Of a stretch of DNA of 64,000 nt, positions 33,105 through 41,842 are shown piece after piece. The position numbers were made by a program, and so were the translations under genes. The stretch is from the NCBI GenBank assembly GCA_947486185.1, contig CANKTH010000001.1:1-64000 (forward strand), given 5' to 3'. The stretch is from Deltaproteobacteria bacterium. GTDB taxonomy: Bacteria; Myxococcota_A; UBA796; SXON01. The notes under the pieces were generated by a model. The model made no database searches. It had not been told where the DNA came from and was given only the letters and a program-made list of their open reading frames with translations. Positions within the stretch are counted from its first letter, which is position 1, and each line of letters opens with the position of its first letter.

Positions 33105-33787
33105 CAGTCCTCCAGCACCCTGCCGTAGAGCAATCCGCACAACGGCCAGTAGACCAGGTTGAAACAAAGGAGCAGACCAAGCCAGGACCGCAGCTCATTC
33201 ATCGGATCTCCCCCGATCACCAACGTCGTCGCGCGGGTCGCCGCGAGCAGATTCGGCACAACCAACGGAAAAAGCAGGAGCGGAAGCAACACATCGCCAC
33301 CCCGCACCCGCGCCGCCAGGGCCGCGTGGAGCGTGCCTGGCCCCGAGAGGCCGGCCGCTCCGAGCAGGATCACGCCCAGGAGCATCGGAATTCCCAGCTT
33401 CACCTGTACGTCGTACAGCACCACCATCACCGGGATCAACGCGGTACCCAACACAAGTAGCACCCCGAGGTTCGCGAGTGCCTTGCCAAAGTAGAGTGCG
33501 CGGGTGTCCAGCGGCAGCAGCCGTAGCCCTTCTAAAGCCCGGTTCTGCATCTCGGCGGCGAAGGAGCCTGACAGAGAGAGGGTACTACACAGGAGGATGG
33601 CAAGCCAAAGATAACCCGCCGCCTGCGCCTTCAACTTGTTGGTGTCATGCCCGGCAAAGGAGAAGAGCAGGAGCGTCGTGACCCCAAACACCAGTACGGC
33701 GACCATCCGCCCGCGCTCACGCCAGTCCAGCCGGAGGTCCTTGGCGAGCACGACCCGCAGATCGGTGAAGAAGGTGGGTGGGCTCAC
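33104..33787 (-). CDS. ccmB: Heme exporter membrane subunit CcmB
   Basis: 227 residues, six helices. The GTG start at 33787 overlaps the ccmA stop (GTGA). The first 22 residues (VLAKDLRLDWRERGRM) form the conserved amphipathic entry, and SFAAEMQNRALEGLRLLPLD is the usual cytoplasmic loop contacting CcmA. With CcmA it forms an ABC transporter that uses ATP to release holo-CcmE. Confidence 0.95.
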   Translation of the reverse strand: MSPPTFFTDLRVVLAKDLRLDWRERGRMVAVLVFGVTTLLLFSFAGHDTNKLKAQAAGYLWLAILLCSTLSLSGSFAAEMQNRALEGLRLLPLDTRALYFGKALANLGVLLVLGTALIPVMVVLYDVQVKLGIPMLLGVILLGAAGLSGPGTLHAALAARVRGGDVLLPLLLFPLVVPNLLAATRATTLVIGGDPMNELRSWLGLLLCFNLVYWPLCGLLYGRVLED

Positions 33788-34491
33788 GGCTCCACCTCGC
33801 GGGGCGCGTCTGGCAGCTGGGCCTCGGCCGCGGCGGGGGCTCCGGTCCACGCCACCTTGCCGGCGGCGATCATCACGGCGCGGTCGCACTGGGGGCCCAC
33901 GCGCGCGAGCTGGTGGGTCGAGACGATCAGGGTGCGGCCCCAGGACCGGAACCGCGCGAGGAGCTGGTCGATGAGCGCGGCGCCGGCAGGATCAAGCTGG
34001 GCATAAGGCTCGTCGATCAGGAGGAGCTCGGGCGCCCGGTAAAGGAGCCGAGCGATCGCGAGACGCTTCCGCATCCCCGCCGAAAAATCCTGCACGCGGT
34101 CGTCGGCGCGCCCGAGGAGCCCGACCATAACCAAGGCGTCCTCCACCCGCGCCGGGGCGCCGGCAGGGCGCGGAGAAGCCGCGATTGACGACGAGATCAG
34201 CTCCAGGTTCTCTCGGGCGGAGAGCGCGTCGTAGTGGTAGTCGGCGTGGGACAGGAGCGCGAGGCGCGCGGGGGTGCGTTCGTCGGGCGCCTGGCCAAAA
34301 AGCTCGAGACGGCCCGCGCTCGGGCGAAGGGCGGTGGCGAGGGTGCGGAGCAGCGTCGTCTTGCCGGAGCCGTTGCCCCCGAACACCATCACAGCTTCCC
34401 CGGCGGCGACCTCGAGATCGACGCCGGCCAGCGCCCAGCGTCGGCCGAGACGGCGACAAAGGCGGGCGGCAGCGACCACAAGCTGAGGCAT
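33784..34491 (-). CDS. ccmA: ABC transporter ATP-binding protein CcmA
   Basis: 235 residues. Walker A FGGNGSGKTTLLR near residue 40, a Q-loop region at LALLSHADYHYDALS, a signature variant FSAGMRKRLAIARLL (LSGGQ replaced by FSAGM, as is common in CcmA), Walker B LLLIDEPYAQLD and switch His in VSTHQLAR. First gene of the ccm operon. A GGGTTAG element lies 11 bases before the ATG, with no strong ribosome site. The 225 bases upstream, to the end of the Ig-protein gene, contain no gene that I can support. Confidence 0.95.
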   Translation of the reverse strand: MPQLVVAAARLCRRLGRRWALAGVDLEVAAGEAVMVFGGNGSGKTTLLRTLATALRPSAGRLELFGQAPDERTPARLALLSHADYHYDALSARENLELISSSIAASPRPAGAPARVEDALVMVGLLGRADDRVQDFSAGMRKRLAIARLLYRAPELLLIDEPYAQLDPAGAALIDQLLARFRSWGRTLIVSTHQLARVGPQCDRAVMIAAGKVAWTGAPAAAEAQLPDAPREVEP

Positions 34492-34716
34492 CGCCGGGCG
34501 CGCTAACCCGAAAGCCCGGCTCGGGCGCATTGTCCAGACGGAGCGTGACGCGGGCGCGCCGCCACGCCTCCCGCAGCGATCACCCACTCCACGACCCGAA
34601 AGGCGCTCGCGCCGGCGAGCCATCGCGGGGCCAGCCGCCACCAGGACGCCGAGCGGCGACCAGACGACCAGATCACCCCGGAAGGCCCCGCTCCCGCCAC
34701 GAGGCGGAGGGCGCGC

Positions 34717-37700
34717 TCAGAACTGCACGCCAGCCTGCACGCGATAAAACACACCGCCGTCCTCGATACTGCCGACGGTCCGATCCACGACGATCAAGTC
34801 CATCGTTCGGGTGGCGTATTCGACGTTGAGGCCCACGACCAGCGGGGCACTCTTGATAGGCTCCAGGCCAAAATCAAGGCCGAACGCCGTTCGGTTGCGC
34901 GTACTGCCCGCGAAGTCCCACTGGCCGTAGAGGTCAGCGTAGAGGCCCATCGAAGGCAACTCGCCGCCGACCTCAAAGCCCACCGGCACCGCAAACTGCC
35001 CCTGCGAGGACGGTTCGAGGCTGCTCTCGATCACCTCATAGAGCTGGAAGTCGCCGCTCGCCGCGCCGACCTTCACAGCTGCGTAGGGATCGAAGGTGCC
35101 CTCCCGGTAGATGTAGCGGGCGTTGACCGTGCCTTCAAAATAGCGCACCAGATCGACGATCGGCGCCGCACCCGGGCAGGTCTTGCCCAACCCAGCGCAC
35201 AGGTCTTCGGCACGAATGGAAGAGTACACAAATCCGCCTCGAAGCTCGGCGCCGACGTAGGGGAACATCGGGAGCCAGAACTCTGCGTCGCCACCGACGC
35301 CGTGCACCGCGCCCGCGGGCAGCGCGATGGGGCTCGGGTAGAGCGTAGCCGAGTCCTTGGTGAGCGGAGACTGGTTGTACTCGTAGAAGGCGCCCTGGTA
35401 GCCCGCGAGCACCCGGAGCCAGCGGTTTTCATGTTCCCCGGCGGGCTTCTTCTCCCGCGCCGGCTTGGGCTCCTTGGCAGGCTTAGTCTCGGCCACCGGC
35501 GTAGGCGTCGGTGCAGGGGTTGGTGCAGGGGTTGGCGCCGGCGTGGGGGTCGGCGTCGGCGTAGCGGCCGGCGTCGGGGTGCCTCCACCGACCGAAGCCG
35601 GCTCACCCCAGGCCGAGGCACCCCAGGCTCCCGCCGTGGCAGCCGCTGCGGAGATCGGCAGCTTCAAGAACGATGATACCGAGCCGTCTGCGGTCGCCAC
35701 CGATACCTTGGCGTCACCCGCCGCGCCGGCCGGCACGTTGAGGGTCGCGCTGTAGTTGCCGCCGCCCAGGTCGGTCAACCCGCTGACCGTGCCCGCCGAC
35801 GTGAGAAACTCCAGCTTCTGCCCAGTCACTCCGGCGCCATTCGCGTCCGCGATACGGATCTTCAGGGGCGCCGACCCGCCCGAGGCGACCGAGGTCAGCT
35901 CCGAGGTCAAGCTGGCTTTCGCCGGGGGACCGCCGACCGCGGCCATCACCGGCACGGCGGGCACGCTCCCGCCGACGGCGACCACGACGGTCTCCCGCGA
36001 CACGGACAGCGCCGGCATCGCTGCCGCCCACTCCGAGGCGTGGTCGAGCGCGAGCCGCGGGCCGGTCACGGGCAGATCGGGCACCACCACGCTCGCAGGC
36101 GCCTGGATGATCGCGGCGGATCCGAAGATCGTCGGTCCGGCGCTCGCGTCCACCTGGACGAGTCCGGCGCGTGTGCCCGCGATGAACGCGACGCGCGCGT
36201 AGCCATTCTGATCGGTCGTCACGCTACCCGGGACCGTGCCGTCACCGCGCCCGATTTTCAGAGTCAGCGGGACCTTCCCCACGGGCTGGCCGTAGGCGTC
36301 CACGGTGAGGAGGTGTACGGCCGTGCTCGAACCACCATCCGGCGCGACACGTTCATCGGCGGGCAATACCAGCACCCGCGCCAACGGGTTGGCCGAAGCG
36401 GCCGACAGTGGGCTTACCGAGACACGAATCGGGCCCGTACCGGTCGCGGACATGGGCGCGGTGTACTCGCCGCCCCCCTTGCTCGCGACCTCCCCCTTGA
36501 GCTCCGCGCCGGTCGCGCTCACTGCGACCGCGCGCCCTGCGAGGCCAAGGCCGTCTGGCCCAGCGATCTTCGCGAGCACTCGGAAGTTGGTGGTGCCCGC
36601 CGCCAGCGTCACGGGATCGGTGGAGACGGCCACCTTCGTGGCCCGGGTCGCCGCGAGGTTCAGGGTGAGACTATCTACATGGACCGCCGATTTTCCAGAC
36701 AGACTCACGGACAGGGTCGCCTGGGCCGCCGACGGGCTGGTGGGCGGGGTGTAGGTGGCTACGTAGACGCCGTTCCCCTCGTGAGACGCCGCACTCACGC
36801 TGCCGGCGGTGACCACGAAGGACACCTGAGCCGTAGCGTCGGGCCGGCCTTCCGCGGTCATCACCTGAGCCCGCACCAGGATCGCCTGCCGCGCGTCCCC
36901 AGGGATCGTGGCGGGCACGGGGTAAAGCGCAACACGCTTCGCCTCGGGAATACGAAGGTCCAAAGCGGACTCCAACGTGCGCCCATCGGGGGTGATCTGC
37001 ACGAGCGTTGCCACCGGGACCCCCGGAGGCACGATGACGGGCACCTTGGCATGCCCGGCGGCGTCCACCAACATCGGGCCAAACTGGCGATCCCCGATCT
37101 TGAGCATCACCTTTGCGCCAGGGGTGGCGGTCACCGGGTAGTCGGTCTTGCCCACCAGCGGCAAGCTGACCGAGCCGAGCACCTGGGTCGGGTTCCGGGT
37201 GTCGACGATGGTCAGGATCGCGAGGTGGGGAAAAATGACGTTGGGTAACGTATAAAGCGCGGTGAACTGCCCGCCACCCATGTGGGTCAGGTTGTCCACT
37301 GCGCCCGAGGACGCGATGATCTTCAGGTTGGCGCCGCTCAGATCCTGACGATCACCGCCCGCGAGGGTGATGCTCAGGCTGGCGCTGCGGTCCTGCCCGA
37401 GGGTGACCGTCGAGGGGCTGACGGCCGCGGTGATGACGGAGCCGCGCGCAGGCGCCACGATGACGGGGAACGAGGCCGACCAGCCGCTGTTGGCGCCCAC
37501 CTTGCCCTTCAGGGTCAGGTTGACGGTGGTGGTGGTGTCGGTTTTCCCAGGCGTATACACCAGCTTGTACAGGCCGCCGCCTACCTCGGTGAGCTCGCCG
37601 ACGCTGCCGCTCGACACGCTGGCCTTGAGCTTCAGGCCGGTGAGCGCCTTCCCGTCCGGTCCGAGGGCGAGGACCTGAAGGTCAGCCGGCGTGCCGTCCG

Positions 37701-37914
37701 CATGGAGGGATCCCGGAGGAAGAAGCTCGATCATACCCGCGCCCGCGAAGACCTGCGCGTGGGCTTCGGTGAGCGGAGCCAGCGCCCCGACCCCCACGAA
37801 GCCGACCATCAGGGCATGGGAGAGGAGCCCGCCCCCCATGAATCGTCGCGCGGTACCGCCGAACGAGGAGCCAAGGAGGGAGCTGCCGAGAGAGAACGCC
37901 GAGTTATTCCGCAT
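34717..37914 (-). CDS. Large Ig-repeat surface protein with C-terminal barrel-like domain
   Basis: 1065 residues. A long signal region (about 1-54, ending TEAHAQ) is followed by repeated immunoglobulin-like domains. These recur with the same phrases: LTEVGGGLYKLVYTPG, LTHMGGGQFTALYTLP, SHEGNGVYVATYTPP, ASKGGGEYTAPMSAT and LTDLGGGNYSATLNVP, which is the GGGxY strand of invasin/filamin-type domains. A Thr-Pro-Ala-Pro linker and a Lys/Pro stretch (about residues 778-830) lead to a C-terminal 230 residues with alternating beta strands ending in Phe (YRVQAGVQF), consistent with an outer-membrane barrel. Probably a cell-surface or porin-anchored structural protein; function unknown. ATG 37914 was chosen over TTG 37926. 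Confidence 0.85.
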   Translation of the reverse strand: MRNNSAFSLGSSLLGSSFGGTARRFMGGGLLSHALMVGFVGVGALAPLTEAHAQVFAGAGMIELLPPGSLHADGTPADLQVLALGPDGKALTGLKLKASVSSGSVGELTEVGGGLYKLVYTPGKTDTTTTVNLTLKGKVGANSGWSASFPVIVAPARGSVITAAVSPSTVTLGQDRSASLSITLAGGDRQDLSGANLKIIASSGAVDNLTHMGGGQFTALYTLPNVIFPHLAILTIVDTRNPTQVLGSVSLPLVGKTDYPVTATPGAKVMLKIGDRQFGPMLVDAAGHAKVPVIVPPGVPVATLVQITPDGRTLESALDLRIPEAKRVALYPVPATIPGDARQAILVRAQVMTAEGRPDATAQVSFVVTAGSVSAASHEGNGVYVATYTPPTSPSAAQATLSVSLSGKSAVHVDSLTLNLAATRATKVAVSTDPVTLAAGTTNFRVLAKIAGPDGLGLAGRAVAVSATGAELKGEVASKGGGEYTAPMSATGTGPIRVSVSPLSAASANPLARVLVLPADERVAPDGGSSTAVHLLTVDAYGQPVGKVPLTLKIGRGDGTVPGSVTTDQNGYARVAFIAGTRAGLVQVDASAGPTIFGSAAIIQAPASVVVPDLPVTGPRLALDHASEWAAAMPALSVSRETVVVAVGGSVPAVPVMAAVGGPPAKASLTSELTSVASGGSAPLKIRIADANGAGVTGQKLEFLTSAGTVSGLTDLGGGNYSATLNVPAGAAGDAKVSVATADGSVSSFLKLPISAAAATAGAWGASAWGEPASVGGGTPTPAATPTPTPTPAPTPAPTPAPTPTPVAETKPAKEPKPAREKKPAGEHENRWLRVLAGYQGAFYEYNQSPLTKDSATLYPSPIALPAGAVHGVGGDAEFWLPMFPYVGAELRGGFVYSSIRAEDLCAGLGKTCPGAAPIVDLVRYFEGTVNARYIYREGTFDPYAAVKVGAASGDFQLYEVIESSLEPSSQGQFAVPVGFEVGGELPSMGLYADLYGQWDFAGSTRNRTAFGLDFGLEPIKSAPLVVGLNVEYATRTMDLIVVDRTVGSIEDGGVFYRVQAGVQF
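35496..35581 (-). repeat. Low-complexity Thr/Pro/Ala coding repeat
   Basis: Near-perfect 6- and 12-base repeats (such as GGTGCAGGGGTT twice on the plus strand) that encode alternating Thr-Pro and Ala-Pro on the minus strand. It is the linker between the Ig-like and C-terminal parts of the large surface protein. Repeat number may vary between strains. Confidence 0.85.
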
Positions 37915-37947
37915 ACTAGCCGCCAAAAAAGGGAGCGTGGGCCCGGC

Positions 37948-37977
37948 ACTCTACCGGCACGGGCCAGTCGCTGTCAA
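37948..37977 (-). promoter_or_regulatory. Sigma70-type promoter of the Ig-repeat surface protein gene
   Basis: On the minus strand a perfect -35 TTGACA (37977-37972) and a -10 TAGAGT (37953-37948) are separated by 18 bases. The predicted start of transcription is near 37941, leaving a leader of about 27 bases before ATG 37914. It is the clearest sigma70 promoter in the window. Confidence 0.7.
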
Positions 37978-38053
37978 CGCGGGGCGGCGAGGCCGGGCCG
38001 CGGGACACCACTCTTCACCGGCGTTTGACGTTGGGCAGGCGCCGATGCCCGGC

Positions 38054-39412
38054 TCACATCAGACCCTCCAGCGCGTCGTGGAGCCGGCGCGCACCGATGA
38101 GGCGCAGCCTGCTGCTGCTCTCTTCCGCCTCTTTCCCGAGAGACGCCGGCACGAGCGCGCTCCGAAAGCCATGCCGCTCCGCCTCCCGGAGGCGTAGCTC
38201 GCCGTAGCCGACGCCCCTGACCTCACCCACCAGACCCAACTCGCCAAACACCACGAGATCGTCGGGGAGGGCCTGGCCTCGTGCGCTGGACCAGAGGGCC
38301 ACCGCCACCGCGAGGTCGGCCGCCGGCTCGGTGAGCCGGACCCCGCCCACCGCGCTCACGAAGACGTCCCGATCGGAAAGATCGAGCCCAAAGCGCCCAA
38401 GGATCGCGAGCTGCATCAGGAGCCGCACCCGGTCGAGCCCTACCGCCGTACGCGCCGGGTTCCCCTGGGTCGGCCGTCCGACCAGCGCCTGAAGCTCAAC
38501 AAGTATCGGCCTTGACCCCTCAATACCGCAGGTAACCACCGTCCCTGGCGCTCCGCGCGCCCGCTCCTTCAGGAGCCGCGCCGACGCGTCGGGCACCTCG
38601 ATCAGCCCCTCGGTCCGCATCTCGAACAGGCCGATCTCTCCCGTTGAGCCAAACCGATTCTTGGTGGCGCGTAACACCCGCAGCGAGGCTCCCCCCTCGC
38701 CCTCGACGTAGAGCACGGTGTCCACGAGGTGCTCCAGCGCACGCGGCCCTGCGATCGCGCCGTCCTTGGTGACATGCCCAATCAACAAGGTTGCGATGTC
38801 CCGCTCCTTGGCCAGCCGCATCGTCACGGTGGCCACCTCTCGCACCTGGAGCACCGAGCCCGCGGCGCTCTCGACCGACGAGCGCACCATCGTCTGGACC
38901 GAGTCGATGACCAGCACACGGGCCTGCTCGCGGATCGCCGCCTGGATCGCGACGTCCAGGTCAGTCTCGGCCAGGAGCAGGATTTCGGGGTGTGCGACCC
39001 CGAGCCGCTCCGCCCGGAGCTGGATTTGCCTCACCGACTCCTCGCCGCTGACGTAGAGCACCCGCGCCCCTTTCTTCGCCAACGCCTGCACCGCGGTGAG
39101 CACCAGCGTGGACTTGCCCACCCCCGGATCCCCGCCGATCAACGTCAAGGAGCCGGTGACGAGCCCGCCCCCCAGCACCCGATCCAGCTCACCGACGCCG
39201 GTGCGCATCCGCACCTCCCCGCCATCACCCACCGGCGGGCTCCCCAAGGACACCACCTGCGCCGCCTGACGGAGCTTCGGCGCCGCCGCCCCCGCCGACA
39301 TCGTCTCCTCAACAAAGGAGTTCCAGGCGTTACACGAAGGACACTTCCCCAGCCAGCCCGTGGCGGTGTGCCCACAGCTACGACAGAGGTAGACGGTTTT
39401 GGCGCGCGCCAT
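38054..39412 (-). CDS. radA: DNA repair protein RadA (Sms)
   Basis: 452 residues. Zinc finger CRSCGHTATGWLGKCPSC at residues 10-27, RecA-like ATPase with Walker A GGDPGVGKST near residue 94 and Walker B LVIDSVQTM, the RadA-specific KNRFGSTGE motif near 252, and a C-terminal Lon-protease-like domain (PAADLAVAVALWSS, VVFGELGLVGEVRGV) that lacks proteolytic function in this family. RadA promotes branch migration in recombination. GGAG eight bases before ATG sets the start. It diverges from the 2-hydroxyacid dehydrogenase gene across two inverted repeats. Confidence 0.97.
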   Translation of the reverse strand: MARAKTVYLCRSCGHTATGWLGKCPSCNAWNSFVEETMSAGAAAPKLRQAAQVVSLGSPPVGDGGEVRMRTGVGELDRVLGGGLVTGSLTLIGGDPGVGKSTLVLTAVQALAKKGARVLYVSGEESVRQIQLRAERLGVAHPEILLLAETDLDVAIQAAIREQARVLVIDSVQTMVRSSVESAAGSVLQVREVATVTMRLAKERDIATLLIGHVTKDGAIAGPRALEHLVDTVLYVEGEGGASLRVLRATKNRFGSTGEIGLFEMRTEGLIEVPDASARLLKERARGAPGTVVTCGIEGSRPILVELQALVGRPTQGNPARTAVGLDRVRLLMQLAILGRFGLDLSDRDVFVSAVGGVRLTEPAADLAVAVALWSSARGQALPDDLVVFGELGLVGEVRGVGYGELRLREAERHGFRSALVPASLGKEAEESSSRLRLIGARRLHDALEGLM

Positions 39413-39446
39413 CGGACATCTCCAGGGACGATACGGTAGCCACCTC

Positions 39447-39466
39447 GGGCGCTCGGGCGAGCGCCC
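39447..39466. promoter_or_regulatory. Perfect hairpin between radA and divergent gene
   Basis: GGGCGCTC (39447-39454), loop GGGC, GAGCGCCC (39459-39466): an 8-base perfect inverted repeat in the 124-base divergent region. No T-run follows, and it lies just upstream of both genes, so an operator or leader structure is more likely than a terminator. Confidence 0.45.
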
Positions 39467-39470
39467 CGCC

Positions 39471-39485
39471 GGACAGCTTCTGTCC
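39471..39485. promoter_or_regulatory. Palindrome GGACAG-CTT-CTGTCC
   Basis: Perfect 6-base inverted repeat with a 3-base centre, five bases after the preceding hairpin in the radA divergent region. The size and symmetry fit a dimeric repressor site. It does not match the LexA boxes I know for myxobacteria. Confidence 0.45.
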
Positions 39486-39536
39486 AGGAGCGCTGATGTT
39501 CACGATCTACCCTGATTTTTTTGACCGGGCCCCTCG

Positions 39537-40430
39537 ATGCGGGTGATCCGTTGGGGAAGGGCTGAGTACGAAGTGGGCGACCTGCAGGGGCTCCTGCCCG
39601 AGCACGAGGTGCTGGAGCTGGACGGAGAGCTCCCGTGGGAGGAGGCCGACGTGCTGGTTGTGCCCAGCGTACGCCGGGTCACCGCCGCAGTGGTCGGCCG
39701 TCTCCGCCGCTGTCGTCTGGTGCTGACCACCACCTCGGGCTGCGATCACCTCGATCTTGTTGCCCTCCGCAACGCCGGCATCCCCGCGGCGCGCCTGCCG
39801 CTCGCGCGCCGCGATGCTGTGGTTCATACGACCCTCGGCATGATGTTGAGCCTGACCCGCCGGCTCCCGACCTTTCACGAGGCCGCACTCGCGGGGAAAT
39901 GGGAGCGTGCGCGGCTGCATGAGATTCGCGCGACGCTGCTCGGCACCGTCGGCGTGATCGGCGTCGGCGTGATCGGGTCGCAGATGGTCAAGGTCCTGGC
40001 GCCCCTGAGCCACCGCACGCTCTTCAACGATCCACTGCTGCCGGACTCGACTCCGCTGGAGCGACTCCTCGCGGAGAGCGACGTCATCACCCTTCACTGT
40101 GAGCTGACCAGGGAGACGCGCGGACTCTTGGACGACAGGCGCCTCGACACCCTGCGTCCCGAGACCATCCTGATCAACACGGCGCGTGGTGGCCTGCTGG
40201 ATGTCCAAGCCGCTGCGGCGCGGGTGCGAGCGGGGCGCCTCGGCGGGCTCGGCGTCGACGTATTCCCCGAAGAACCGACCGATCTCTCCGCGCTGGCCTC
40301 GCCGCGGGTGCTCGTCACGCCCCACGCCTCGGGCTGGCATCCCGGGCTCTGGGCCGACGTCCGGGCGGGAGTACGTGGCGCGGTGCGGGCGCTCGCCGCG
40401 GGGGAGGCGGTGCCCTTCAGGGTTCCGTAG
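39537..40430 (+). CDS. D-2-hydroxyacid dehydrogenase
   Basis: 297 residues, NAD(P)-dependent 2-hydroxyacid dehydrogenase family (GyaR/PdxB/SerA relatives, without an ACT domain). The Rossmann motif is GVIGVGVIGSQM near residue 139, and the catalytic trio is Arg in NTARGG, Glu in FPEEP and His in TPHASGW. The domain order, substrate-binding (1-95), NAD (96-270) and return helix, is normal, though the N-terminal domain is short. The exact substrate is unknown; PdxB and glyoxylate reductases are the closest layouts. Confidence 0.9.
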   Translation: MRVIRWGRAEYEVGDLQGLLPEHEVLELDGELPWEEADVLVVPSVRRVTAAVVGRLRRCRLVLTTTSGCDHLDLVALRNAGIPAARLPLARRDAVVHTTLGMMLSLTRRLPTFHEAALAGKWERARLHEIRATLLGTVGVIGVGVIGSQMVKVLAPLSHRTLFNDPLLPDSTPLERLLAESDVITLHCELTRETRGLLDDRRLDTLRPETILINTARGGLLDVQAAAARVRAGRLGGLGVDVFPEEPTDLSALASPRVLVTPHASGWHPGLWADVRAGVRGAVRALAAGEAVPFRVP

Positions 40431-40599
40431 GATCGGACGAGATCCGCACGAAGCGCCAAGAAACACGGGGAGGTGAATCTCACTCACCGTCGCGCGCCCG
40501 AGCGTATCGGTGACCGGCAGGACCGCGCCGTAGCTCCCGCCCGTCGGCGTCCCAATCCGGAGCGCAACCGCCGTTGCGGCCGCCAACCCCGATCTGGTG

Positions 40600-40605
40600 T
40601 AGACT
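40600..40605 (+). promoter_or_regulatory. Candidate -10 box directly before transglycosylase start
   Basis: TAGACT ends eight bases before the GTG start at 40614, within GGTGTAGACT. An upstream TTGCGG (40574-40579) is about 20 bases away, too far for a normal -35. No ribosome-binding site precedes the start codon, so a leaderless transcript is possible. Confidence 0.3.
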
Positions 40606-40613
40606 CTGGTCTC

Positions 40614-41243
40614 GTGTTCACCCTGATCCTGCCGCTGCTCCTCAGCTCCCCCGCCCGCGCCGGGGACCTCTATCTCGTTCGGCAGGAAGATGGCTCGATG
40701 TTGCTCACCGACTCGCCACGCAGCTCCGCGCCGGGAGAGTTCAACGCCGTCTTGTGGTGGGACGACGACCGGGCCGGCGCCAACTGGGTTGCGCGGGTGC
40801 CCGATCTGGACAAGATCGCCGGGATCGACGCTTATGACGCGGACTTCCTGGCCGCTGCCACCGACCAGGGCCTGCCCGCCGAGCTGCTCAAGGCGTTGTG
40901 TATCACCGAGAGCCGGATGAACCCGGCCGCCGTGTCCCGACGCGGCGCGCGGGGCCTGATGCAGCTCATGCCCGCGACGGCCAAGGGCCTCGGCGTCACC
41001 GACGCCCACGACCCCACCCAGGCGATCCGCGGCGGCGCCCGGTACCTCGCCGACCAGCTCGCCACCTTCGGCGAATACAAGCTGGCGCTCGCAGCCTACA
41101 ACGCCGGCCCGGGAAACGTTCGTAAGTACGGCGGTATCCCTCCCTTTCCCGAGACCGAGCGATACGTCGCCCAGGTCATGCGGATCTACGACCACCTCCG
41201 TGCCTCCCGTCCGGTGGTGTCGCCCCGCCCAGGATCTCCGTGA
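40614..41243 (+). CDS. Lytic transglycosylase (SLT domain)
   Basis: 209 residues with a GTG start giving a signal peptide (MFTLILPLLLSSPARA). The N-terminal 50 mature residues (YLVRQEDGSMLLTDSP) resemble the DUF4124-like beta region often found before SLT domains. The catalytic domain carries the Glu in ITESRMNPAAVSRRGARGLM, then QLMPATAKGLG, ARYLADQLATFGEYKLALAAYN and YNAGPGNVRKYGG. These enzymes cleave peptidoglycan between MurNAc and GlcNAc in the periplasm. Its stop overlaps the pgsA start (GTGA). An upstream ATG-like frame start at 40473 lacks a signal and was rejected. Confidence 0.92.
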   Translation: MFTLILPLLLSSPARAGDLYLVRQEDGSMLLTDSPRSSAPGEFNAVLWWDDDRAGANWVARVPDLDKIAGIDAYDADFLAAATDQGLPAELLKALCITESRMNPAAVSRRGARGLMQLMPATAKGLGVTDAHDPTQAIRGGARYLADQLATFGEYKLALAAYNAGPGNVRKYGGIPPFPETERYVAQVMRIYDHLRASRPVVSPRPGSP

Positions 41244-41839
41244 ATCTTCCCTGGTACCGCCGCCAAGGCTTCTGGAACCTCCCCAACACCATCACCATCC
41301 TCCGAACGCTCTTCGTGCCGGCGATCGTGTGGCTGCTCTGGGACGAGCCCACCCCGGGCGAGTGTACGGCCGCGGCCTTCATCTTCATCATCGCGATGCT
41401 CCTCGACCTCGTCGACGGTTGGCTGGCGCGAAAGTGGAACCTCCAGACGGTGATGGGCGCCTTCCTCGACCCGCTCGCAGACAAGCTCATGCACATCACG
41501 GCGTTGATCATGCTCATCCCGCTGGGTTGGGTGGCGGCTTGGATGGTGCTGGTATTGGAGTGTCGGGAGCTCGCGATCACGGGCCTGCGCTCCCTCGCCG
41601 CAGGCGAAGGCATGATCATCCCAGCTTCAAGCCTGGGTAAACTCAAGACCGCCTACCAGAGCACCGCGATCAGCTTTCTGCTTTTCCATCACCCGCTGTG
41701 GGGGGTGGACACCCATTCGGTGGGCTACGGCCTCATGTGGATCGCGATCCTGGTGTCGATCGTCTCAGCGGCTGAGTACGGCTGGGGCTTCTATGTGCAC
41801 TACAACCGCAAGAAGGGCCCAGCAGAGCTTCCGAAGTGA
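41240..41839 (+). CDS. pgsA: CDP-diacylglycerol-glycerol-3-phosphate 3-phosphatidyltransferase
   Basis: 199 residues, GTG start overlapping the upstream stop. The CDP-alcohol phosphotransferase motif is complete: DLVDGWLARK then MGAFLDPLADK (D-x2-D-G-x2-A-R...G-x3-D-x3-D) near residues 56-82. Five to six helices. The NLPNTITILRTLFVPAIVW start is diagnostic of PgsA. It makes phosphatidylglycerol phosphate, the first committed step to phosphatidylglycerol and cardiolipin. Pairing with a cell-wall lytic enzyme gives a small envelope operon. Confidence 0.94.
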   Translation: MNLPWYRRQGFWNLPNTITILRTLFVPAIVWLLWDEPTPGECTAAAFIFIIAMLLDLVDGWLARKWNLQTVMGAFLDPLADKLMHITALIMLIPLGWVAAWMVLVLECRELAITGLRSLAAGEGMIIPASSLGKLKTAYQSTAISFLLFHHPLWGVDTHSVGYGLMWIAILVSIVSAAEYGWGFYVHYNRKKGPAELPK

Positions 41840-41842
41840 CGC

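Noticed and set aside
34492..34716. Short leftward frame before ccmA
   Set aside because: No start with a ribosome site and no plausible protein in any frame; treated as non-coding.
35496..35581. Short regular repeats that could suggest a CRISPR or satellite
   Set aside because: Units are 6-12 bases, contiguous, and encode a Thr-Pro/Ala-Pro linker in frame.
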